DNA of 15,670 nt. Origin: Circinella umbellata. Taxonomy: Eukaryota > Mucoromycota > Mucoromycetes > Mucorales > Lichtheimiaceae. The notes below the pieces were generated by a model. The model did no database searches. It had not been told where the DNA came from and saw nothing but the letters and a program-made list of their open reading frames with translations. This document shows, in pieces, positions 9,203 to 15,670 of the stretch (the stretch's first letter is position 1; every line of letters begins with the position of its first letter). Location: positions 1-15,670 of the forward strand of contig JAIWNF010000179.1 of assembly GCA_025093555.1 (NCBI GenBank), read 5' to 3'. The translations under genes were made by a program, and so were the position numbers.

Positions 9203-10112
9203 ATGGATAACAATAATACTAATAACACCGATTTTATCGAGGGCAATCCTATGCCATATTCCCGTTTAAACATACTTAGTGTAAGTAATTCAATTTTTAC
9301 CATATCCAATCAAGCAGTTCTTACTGTTTTTTTTCACCCCTAATCCTGTTCAATATTTATAGCAACACATCCGTGATACAAATGACGAGATCGTCCACGT
9401 TGACAAGCTCCAGTACGACTTTTCGTTGCCTGCTTTACAAGGTACCAACAAGGTTATTCAGAGTAGGATGTGCCTCGTCCTGTTGGAATATAAAGAAGAG
9501 TTTGTGGATGTACCCGTTTTTGCACAGAGATTGCGAAGAATGTGCAAGGATCACTTTTACAACAAACGGGCGCTTTCCTGCCGTGATCCAGCAAAACAAG
9601 ACAGAATCAATCGCCGTAATCGTCGTAGAAATCGTAAAGAAAAAGTTAGTGTCATCGTAACAAAAAAAAATTAATAGCCTTGAAATATCATAAAGTATCA
9701 TTAATATGTTGAATAGAAACTTGCACGTCGGCGAAACATGTTGGACCGCCACAAAAGATCCTTGGAAGAGGATTTCCCAACGGCTGGTATGGAAATGTTA
9801 CTGAACCGAAAATACACGTCTGACGAAGAATCAGACGATGAAGATCCAACATCAAGCCTTATTTCGGTACTTCGTCCATCTTATAGGTCCAATAATGTAA
9901 GTTATTACATCAAGATTCATTTCCTAATTATATATTCAATAAAAAGTATATTAATAGCATCACAATAGGCAAATAGGTTCTTGGATAGGTTAGACGAAAT
10001 GCACGTTGCCAATATTAGGATCAGAAGACACCAGAGTAGCAGAGTAACTCGTTCTATCATCCCGATGGAACAAGCAGTTCCAAAAGAGTTGCCGCGATGG
10101 ATGAAGCAATAG
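9203..10112 (+). CDS. Conserved-looking protein of unknown function, 227 aa, four exons
   Basis: I do not recognise a function. Exons are 9203-9280, 9363-9644, 9717-9896 and 9969-10112 (26, 94, 60 and 47 residues); all three introns are phase 0 with canonical ends (GTAAGT, GTTAGT, GTAAGT ... AG). The ATG at 9203 is preceded by AAGG and is the first in frame. Features are an Asn-rich start, a central helix-prone region, a basic stretch RINRRNRRRNRKEK (residues about 107-120) continuing as KLARRRN, an acidic patch YTSDEESDDED (153-163), VLRPSYRS (171-178), and a basic C-terminal part ending PRWMKQ. The basic and acidic patches suggest a nuclear protein, but this is weak. From memory, Mucoromycota genomes carry many hypothetical proteins with an SDEES...RPxxRS...FLxxLD pattern; I could not check this. 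The gene is intact and more GC-rich than its flanks, unlike the broken genes upstream. Confidence 0.82.
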
Positions 10113-10155
10113 TTAAAAAACGGAGGGTAGTTGGGCTTGGGCTTGGGTTTTTTTT

Positions 10156-10161
10156 AATAAA
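10156..10161 (+). terminator. Poly(A) signal AATAAA of the 227-residue gene
   Basis: AATAAA lies 44 bases after the stop codon TAG 10110-10112 and after a T-run. This is a typical spacing for fungal 3'-end processing. Confidence 0.5.
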
Positions 10162-10310
10162 AAAAAGCTAATTGAAATTCCTTTAATATTAAAAGTATAA
10201 ATCTGGATTTATAAATTTTTATATCAATGGATGAAGACAGAAAAAAGAAAAAAGAAGTAAAGTAAAATAAATGGTATTGATGTCAGAGGGTCAAAATAAA
10301 AAAAGAGATG

Positions 10311-10386
10311 GTGTATATAAAAAAAGAACATATATAAAGAAGAGCGTATAAAAAAAGAAGGTATAAAAAAGGAGCATATAAAAAGT
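10311..10386 (+). repeat. Degenerate 15-17-bp minisatellite of TATAAAAA-GAR units
   Basis: Five successive TATA(TA)AAA...G-rich units start near 10314, 10331, 10347, 10362 and 10377. Each unit is a good TATA-box match. The array is followed by a CT-rich tract and a small ORF with good ATG context, so it may act as, or mimic, a core promoter. Confidence 0.65.
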
Positions 10387-10551
10387 TCCGCTCCTTTCTC
10401 ACAGTTTTTTAAAAAATGATGGCCTTTTAGTTTCCCATTCCTTTTTTATTTTATTTTGCCATTACTATAAATCTTGTGTTTCCTTGATTGTACCAATACT
10501 ACCCTTGAGTACCTCATTAAACGCAGTTGTATTGATTAGGAGACTAAAACT

Positions 10552-10622
10552 CTGATTCTCGTTCTCGTTCTCGTTTCCTTTCCTCTCCTCTTCATCCACT
10601 CTCTTCTTCCCCGTCCCTTCTA
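10552..10622 (+). promoter_or_regulatory. CT-rich tract with TTCTCG repeats
   Basis: About 70 bases almost wholly C and T, starting with three TTCTCG units. Pyrimidine tracts of this kind commonly sit just before transcription starts or in 5' leaders of fungal genes. It lies 25 bases before the ATG at 10647. The role is inference. Confidence 0.4.
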
Positions 10623-10646
10623 GTATTGTTAAACAATTCAAAAAAA

Positions 10647-10751
10647 ATGGCGATGATGATGGTGTGTGGAGTGTTGGTGATTTCGCGTCAGAACAAATTT
10701 AAAGAGACGTTGCAAAACGCAAACCCTTTACTTTTCTCACTATTCGTATAA
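10647..10751 (+). CDS. Possible small ORF, 34 aa, or first exon of an unresolved gene
   Basis: ATG in a favourable context (A-run before, ATGGCG), reading MAMMMVCGVLVISRQNKFKE and on to TAA 10749-10751. It follows a TATA-like array and a CT-rich tract, the order expected of promoter and leader. GTGTGT after the Met run could be a splice donor, in which case this is only a first exon. There is no homology evidence and the frame is short enough to arise by chance. Confidence 0.22.
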   Translation: MAMMMVCGVLVISRQNKFKETLQNANPLLFSLFV

Positions 10752-12040
10752 AAAAATTATTAAAATTATCTTCCACTCTTCATATAAAAAATAATACTAT
10801 ATTGTTCTCTTGAGTATATTGACTAAACATTATTTGTACCTCACTTCGATTTACTACTTGTCCATTTCGTAAATTCAAACAAGAAAAAGTAATCTGTTAA
10901 AAAAGTATTAGTTTAATCTAGTCTTCCTGCATGTTAAAAAAAGAAACTCCTTTCACCGTTCACAGCTCAGAATGTTATTATTTTCAGCGGGAAAAATATC
11001 ACGGTTTCTATATGCTTTCTATATGCTTTTTTTTTTTTTTTTTTTTTTTTTGTAAAGGTTTCTATATGCTTTGCCAAGGTGACCTAATAGTTTACTATCA
11101 GATTATTGATATCCTGTTGAGACCCCACATTTTTTGCAGTGATATATATATATATCTTCCATGCATATTTAATATCAATCCCAATAAATAAAAACTATCG
11201 CTATGTCTTGATCCCTTTGATTCAAACAATTTATGTATATTATATATATTACACATCAAACACGATCCAGCACAAATAAAACCATCCATATGTATCCTTC
11301 CATTTTATATATACCGAAAAGCATGTATACTACTTTTCTTTTACATACAACAACAGCAGCAATACTGTTACCTCATCTATTCAACGAAATGATATTCAAA
11401 GGATACATTAGTGCTTTTAACATATTAGAGCAACATGGGTTTTCTTTGTTATATATAATCAGGCACCAAAAATAATAAAAAAAAAAAAGAGTGATCGATT
11501 ATAAATAAATAAAAAAAAGCAAACTTTTGGGTAAGTATACAAAAAAATGTTATACATTCCCCCTTTACATTACACCATGTATTATAAAAGAAATAAGTCA
11601 TGCCTCCCATATATTTACCTCCAATGTGCGTCTTTGCCGTATAACCATTGTTCGTCATTCTAAGAACCTAAGTCAAAAGAAAAAAAAACAACTTTTTTAC
11701 CTGTTATATTTATCTCTGTATTTTTCTTTGAATCTCATAACAAGGTTGTCTTTTAATTTTGTTCGTGGTTTCTAATATATTACCCCCAATGGTCTCGTAT
11801 ATACATTCATTAGAGTTGTAGGTGTTGGCCGTGATGAAGATAGTTATGATTAAGATGGAAAAAAGGAGTTTTTTTCTCTTAGTATTATTTTTCGACTCTT
11901 ATAATTTTTATTTCCCTCAAACCACTACTACCACATTTCAAACCCAGTTGAGTGAAATAAGGGCGTGTGCACAATAACGTGAATTTTCATTGTCAGATTA
12001 TATACAGCCGATGCTGTAACTTGAGCTGTAAAATTAAAAG
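10752..12040. other. AT-rich intergenic DNA with T-run and short repeats
   Basis: No gene is supported on either strand. TTTCTATATGC occurs at about 11005, 11017 and 11059, flanking a run of about 25 T (11027-11051). Several A-runs of 8-12 follow near 11478 and 11510. The open frames are rich in Tyr, Ile, Phe and His and look random. Confidence 0.65.
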
Positions 12041-12049
12041 CCCACTACT

Positions 12050-12064
12050 GGTCGAAGATCGACC
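12050..12064. repeat. Perfect inverted repeat GGTCGA-AGA-TCGACC
   Basis: A 6-bp perfect palindromic pair with a 3-nt spacer at the left edge of the CpG-rich repeat block. It may mark an element boundary or a protein-binding site. No function is known from the sequence. Confidence 0.55.
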
Positions 12065-12066
12065 TA

Positions 12067-12175
12067 AAAAGTCGCCACAATGTTTCGTTAAAAAGTCGCC
12101 GCGTTGAATCGAGTGGCCGCGGTGTTCCGTTGAAAAGTCGCCGCGTTGAATCGGGTGGCCGCAGTGTTTCGGGGA
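12067..12175. repeat. CpG-rich repeats, AAAAGTCGCCGCGTTGAATC units
   Basis: AAAAGTCGCC occurs at 12067, 12091 and 12133. The last two begin near-identical 42-bp units that share AAAAGTCGCCGCGTTGAATC and a GTGGCCGC stretch. GCCGC..TGTTTCGTT is a recurrent sub-motif that continues into the next repeat. CpG content is far above the flanks. Confidence 0.85.
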
Positions 12176-12305
12176 GCCGCGCTGTTTCGTTACTTACCCA
12201 GAACATTTGAGGGGACATCTTATTAAACTCTGTGAAGACTGCCGCGCTGTTTCGTTACTTACCCAGAACATTTGAGGGGACATCTTATTAAACTCTGTGA
12301 AGACT
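12176..12305. repeat. Perfect 65-bp tandem duplication
   Basis: Copy 1 (12176-12240) and copy 2 (12241-12305) are identical base for base. A third copy starts with GCCGCG at 12306 and then diverges. Each unit begins with the GCCGCGCTGTTTCGTT sub-motif of the preceding repeats. Perfect identity suggests a recent duplication. Confidence 0.95.
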
Positions 12306-12599
12306 GCCGCGTACACTCCCGTAACAACGCGGTAACGGTTAATCACACAAAAGCAAACAGTTTTTTAAAATAAAACAATACACTACAAATTGTAAACGTT
12401 TGTTTTTTATGCAAACGCGGTTTTCATAATTTACGCACCCGAAACAACGCGGGGCCATGAAGCGTTTCATTAAAAAAGTGAAAATTGGTCAACGTTCTCA
12501 AAAAACTGTAGTTGTGCATGCTTACACAAATATTTATTGTCACTGTGTATGCACACACATATATTTATTTTTATTGTGTTCACTTTTAATATTCAAAAT

Positions 12600-12619
12600 A
12601 TGCGTTTTTGAAAACGCAT
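12600..12619. repeat. Perfect 9-bp hairpin, ATGCGTTTT and AAAACGCAT
   Basis: Nine-base arms with a 2-nt centre. A weaker pair, CGTTTG...CAAACG, lies near 12397-12417, and TGTGTATGCACACA near 12545 is a near-palindrome. The cluster lies just right of the CpG-rich block. Confidence 0.7.
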
Positions 12620-12792
12620 CATAGTTGAATGATTGATATTGTTTTGAATAATAACACAAAGTGACTTTTACTCAAAATTCTGTTTTAAGTACTTTAAAGA
12701 ACGTTACAACTAATTTGACAACAAAATGTAAAAATGTTTTTTTGTTGAAGCAGCAATTTAAATAAAATGTAATAATTGTAAGTGCAATTTTA

Positions 12793-13146
12793 TTCAGATA
12801 AAAATGGAGTAGCTTACTGGATTACCGAACCTGAACTGATAGAGTGCTGGTTACAGAGAAAGAATCACTTGAAAGACCTGCCTGGGTGACTAAACCTTTG
12901 AATGCCTCAACTGGACACAAGTCTACATCACCCAGTATTATGCTGATATTTGATAAATTTTATATAAAATATTGGATTTTTTCAACTTCTGAGTTTTAAA
13001 TTGTGCATATTGCTACTAATGATTTTCTTCCAATTAACCATATTAAACTTTGTAATACTCTATGCAAGGAAATAGATACTTTTATGAGAAATGAATTCAA
13101 TCATTTTATTAAAGAAAATATAGTTGAAAAAATTTCAAAACAATAA
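12793..13146 (+). pseudogene. Eroded coding remnant of unknown origin
   Basis: One frame (codon starts at positions 1 mod 3) is open for about 117 codons, with only two stops after the opening one: TGA about 12832 and TAA 12997-12999. It ends at TAA 13144-13146. Readable parts include ERPAWVTKPLNASTGHKST, SPSIMLIFDKFYIKYW and NHIKLCNTLCKEIDTFMRNE. The SPSIMLIFDKFY stretch faintly recalls the start of the piggyBac DDE domain, which is not enough to name it. It could instead be a chance long frame in AT-rich DNA. Confidence 0.3.
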
Positions 13147-13220
13147 AGAATTTATTTTCAAGTGATCATTTTCTATACTTAAATATTCATGATAATTTCT
13201 GTACTGGATTTTTAGACTGC

Positions 13221-13312
13221 TTTTGCGCATTATATTTTTTTTTTGCACACAGTAATTTTTTTTTTGCGTACCCCCATTAAAATTTTTGTGCACCCTATTT
13301 TTCTTTTGCGCA
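13221..13312. repeat. TTTTG(C/T)(G/A)CA repeat with about 21-bp phasing
   Basis: TTTTG followed by CGCA, CACA, CGTA, TGCA or CGCA occurs at 13221, 13241, 13262, 13284 and 13304, spacings of 20, 21, 22 and 20. The units are otherwise AT-rich and degenerate. The spacing is about two DNA helical turns. Confidence 0.6.
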
Positions 13313-13319
13313 CATAAGA

Positions 13320-13756
13320 TCATTTTGAAATAGATGATGTTCTTAAAGATACTTGATAACGAAGATTAAACTTATTCAGAAATAACTATATATGTGTTAC
13401 AATATATTTTCTAAAACATTGAATGGGTATCAGTCAATGAAATAGTAATCTCAATCTTAATAAAATGAAAGACAACAGAGCAAAAAAGTCATAGATCTAT
13501 CTTAAGATGCGCACAGTGCTCTGGTATTTCCTTATATCCCTTTATATATATAAATAAAAGGTGTAAAAGCTAATAATAACTGTGCATAAGGTAAAAATTG
13601 ATTCTGAATTCAATGGAACTAATTTCAAACTCAGTTTAATTAGTAAAATCTTCAAAAAATGCCAAATTTATGATTTTGCCAAAATATCTAGGTTATAATA
13701 TTTTACTTTTTAATTTATATATTGATTTCAACGTACCTCAAAAATAAGTCACCAAA
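13320..13756. other. AT-rich DNA, nothing recognised
   Basis: No convincing coding frame, RNA gene or repeat was seen in this stretch. Confidence 0.6.
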
Positions 13757-13760
13757 TTTT

Positions 13761-13880
13761 CAGATTATTTTGCTATATAAATTATTGAAGAAAAAGGTAA
13801 AAATGTTTTTTTTCTTTTCAGATTATTTTGCTATATAAATTATTGAAGAAAAAGGTAAAAATGTTTTTTTTCTTTTCAGA
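13761..13880. repeat. 58-bp tandem duplication with intron-like borders
   Basis: Two identical 58-bp copies (13761-13818 and 13819-13876), with the next copy beginning CAGA before diverging. Each unit holds a 33-base segment preceded by a TTTTCAG acceptor-like end and followed by a GTAAAA donor-like start. The segment between them, 25 bases, is too short to be spliced on its own. Confidence 0.9.
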
Positions 13881-13913
13881 TATCAATAAAATTGAAATGA
13901 AGAAAACCAAAAC

Positions 13914-13987
13914 TGACCAAATGCCTAATTAGTTAAGGCGTTGGATGTTAAATGGAAAGATCCTAGGTTCGAATCCTAGAGTGTAGC
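13914..13987 (+). other. tRNA-like sequence (tRNA pseudogene or SINE head)
   Basis: The T arm is perfect: CTAGG (13963-13967), loop TTCGAAT, CCTAG (13975-13979), with a consensus B box GGTTCGAATCC. The D arm is also good: GCCT (13923-13926) and AGGC (13936-13939) around AATTAGTTA. The anticodon stem has two mismatches (TTGGA versus TGGAA) and the acceptor strands do not pair, so it is not a working tRNA. The next 40 bases form a CGGATC-rich module, the pattern of a tRNA-derived SINE. The parent tRNA could not be decided. Confidence 0.7.
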
Positions 13988-13994
13988 GTTCTTC

Positions 13995-14027
13995 ACGGAT
14001 CGGATCAGATCGGATGGGTAGATGAAG
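13995..14027 (+). repeat. CGGATC-rich module after the tRNA-like head
   Basis: ACGGATCGGATCAGAT, then CGGAT and GATGAAG, directly follow the tRNA-like region. A related sequence occurs on the opposite strand near 15455-15512, so this is a repeated module, possibly a SINE body. Confidence 0.6.
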
Positions 14028-14537
14028 TGTGTATGTATATTTTTTTTGGCAGAAATATAGTCGAAGTAGGAAGAACCGTCATATTGTAGTGAATCAAAGA
14101 AAAGAGTGAAATAATCTATAATAAGTTTTGATTTGGAATGTAAAAAAAAGGTATTGAATACTGTAAAAATTGTTATCATGGTTGATTTATCTTTTCGTAT
14201 ATAAGTATAATATAGCGCGATTGGTTTAGATTGGTTCAGAATAAATATTGTACTTCAAACTGATTCAAAGAAACAAATAGAAGCATATTTCAATAAACGA
14301 TGGCAATTGTAGAAAAGTACATGGTAATTTTTATTATAAATGTAAAAATAAAATAAATAAATCCATAATGTATAACATAATATAATAGATGAAAGCTTTT
14401 TATGAAGAGAATTATAAAAAATAGGGAAAAGAATAATTTGTAAGTAAAGAAAAAAAAATATAAAGTATGCATGAGTATATAAGGTGTGTGTATGTAAAAA
14501 TTATGTGTGACAGCCAAAAAAAAAAAAAGAGAGAAAA
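14028..14537. other. AT-rich DNA, nothing recognised
   Basis: No gene, RNA or clear repeat was seen. A 12-A run ends the stretch near 14517-14528. Confidence 0.6.
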
Positions 14538-14614
14538 CTAAGCTTCTTCAATCAAATCTTCGTTACTCCATTTAATACAGTCATCTTCTTTTTTAATAAT
14601 GGAAAATAATGATC
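14538..14614 (-). CDS. Possible terminal exon of a minus-strand gene, 24 codons plus stop
   Basis: On the minus strand a TTTCATTTAG acceptor-like end (just above 14614) is followed by a frame reading SLFSIIKKEDDCIKWSNEDL then IEEA and TAG (14538-14540). The acidic, Trp-containing ending looks more protein-like than the flanks. No upstream exon could be joined in a consistent phase, and another frame of the same bases is also open for 22 codons. This is a weak candidate. Confidence 0.2.
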
Positions 14615-15454
14615 CTAAATGAAACAACTAAGTTTGGTAGTCTTTTTTTTATTATATTATTTTAATCACTCATCATCGTATCTATTTTACACACGAATGG
14701 ACATGTTCAATAACGCCAATAAGAATCTATTAGCTTAACAATTACAATATTACATCTTTGCTCTACTAACTATTGTGGATCGAGTTTATAGACAAATATA
14801 TTCTTTACAACAATCTACTTTATTTACCAATGGATTTTAACAAATATTTTATTTAATCTTGGTCAATAAAACTATCTAATATCCACCTTGATAACCCTAC
14901 AAAACAACTAGCATTACTCAATTTTATTATCAAAGCTCCTTCTTTTTTATATATCCCTATCTTTGACATAACTGCTTTTATATAATTGGACATTGTGCTT
15001 AACGATTGGTAAGTGGTACTACTCTTTCTTTTTACACACATACCCTTTCTCCGAATTATATTACTATAATGTATCTGTTTACTAATGGTGGTAGTATTTT
15101 ATTTTATTTTTCTTTGAGTAGATTTTATAACTTATGCAAATAATCATTGAAAAAAAAAGTGCTGCGGATATAGGTTGATATTACGGTTTATATACTTGGA
15201 TTTGGATGATAGATATTTGGATGATGAACATTCAGACTGTACAAAATAGAGAGAGTATTAGGGTTTATAATTATATTATATATATTACTATGGTAATACA
15301 AATATCAAATAAACTATTCTAGATGTCTTCTTCAACAATGGTTATTTTTTTTATTTGCTATTCTTTGTTTTGGAAAGGGACAAATATTAGTATTATTATG
15401 AAATAATATAGGAAATGTTGTGACATAAATAATTTGAGGAATAATTAGGGTTCT
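14615..15454. other. AT-rich DNA, nothing firmly recognised
   Basis: A 62-codon minus-strand open frame (14853-15041) is present, but it has no recognisable motif and no consistent splice partners. No RNA genes or strong repeats were seen. Confidence 0.55.
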
Positions 15455-15512
15455 TCATCTCATCCACTATCCGCTCATCTGATCCGACTATCCGATCTAT
15501 CCGATCTATCCG
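15455..15512 (-). repeat. Inverted copy of the CGGATC-rich module
   Basis: Read on the minus strand, this has repeated GGATAGATC units, then CGGATCAGAT, CGGAT and finally GATGAAG, in the same order as 13995-14027 on the plus strand. The tRNA-like head is absent. The two modules form a long inverted pair about 1.4 kb apart. Confidence 0.6.
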
Positions 15513-15670
15513 CAAGTGTTCATGTATTAAGAATTTTTTTTTGAAAAAAAAAGCTGTTTCAAAAGAAAATACAGCATTGAAGCGAGTAATAATTTTAGTT
15601 TATTGAAAGTAGTAAGTTATAAATATTGGAGAAAATAGTTGATCCATTTGGGAGATCCATTAAAACTTTT

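Noticed and set aside
12457..12624. 55-codon open frame starting MKRFIKKVKIG
   Set aside because: It runs through the hairpin cluster, its second half is a hydrophobic run of AT-rich codons, and no motif or leader signal supports it.
13135..13323. Minus-strand frame with repeated CAQKKN-like peptides
   Set aside because: It is the translation of the phased TTTTGCGCA repeat. The peptide pattern follows from the DNA repeat.
13914..13987. A functional tRNA gene
   Set aside because: The acceptor strands do not pair, the anticodon stem has two mismatches and U33 is missing in the best fold, although the D and T arms are good.
14853..15041. Minus-strand 62-codon frame ending SRWILDSFIDQD
   Set aside because: It reads fairly protein-like, but no motif is recognised and no splice partner joins it in phase to the exon candidate at 14538-14614.

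Overview
The window reads as nuclear DNA of a filamentous fungus, most likely an early-diverging Mucoromycota (Mucorales-type) species. The reasons are very AT-rich intergenic DNA, short introns of 50-110 bp with GT...AG ends and CTAAC/CTGAC-like branch sites, AATAAA poly(A) signals, and protein families I associate with that group. This assignment is inference from style, not a database match.

Layout. (1) Positions 1-3400, plus strand: the 3' part of a CACTA/EnSpm-type (Tnp2) transposase gene, cut by the left window edge. Eight exons splice into one 963-codon frame with a single internal TAG at 1055-1057. (2) 3405-3735: a short spacer with two 72-bp repeat units that carry internal inverted repeats. 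(3) About 3726-7436, plus strand: a second and more decayed transposase-like gene. It has an N-terminal zinc-binding-like region, a DDE-type core, and a WRN/RNase D-like 3'-5' exonuclease domain that appears to be inserted between the second D and the final E of the core. At least seven lesions break it. (4) 7437-9200: AT-rich non-coding DNA with one GC-richer island (8221-8400) and a purine-rich tract. (5) 9203-10112, plus strand: an intact four-exon gene for a 227-residue protein of unknown function, with a plausible TATA box and poly(A) signal. It is the only apparently functional gene here. (6) 10113-12040: AT-rich DNA with a TATA-like minisatellite, a CT-rich tract and one 34-codon small ORF. 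(7) 12040-13320: a CpG-rich tandem-repeat block, several hairpins, an eroded coding remnant and a 21-bp-phased TTTTG repeat. (8) 13750-15670: a 58-bp tandem repeat that looks like exon plus intron ends, a tRNA-derived SINE-like head followed by a CGGATC-rich module, and a related module in inverted orientation near the right end.

Taken together this is a transposon-rich accessory region: two transposase genes head to tail in different states of decay, SINE-like debris and several minisatellites, around one preserved unknown gene. The most interesting item is the exonuclease-in-transposase architecture of the second gene.
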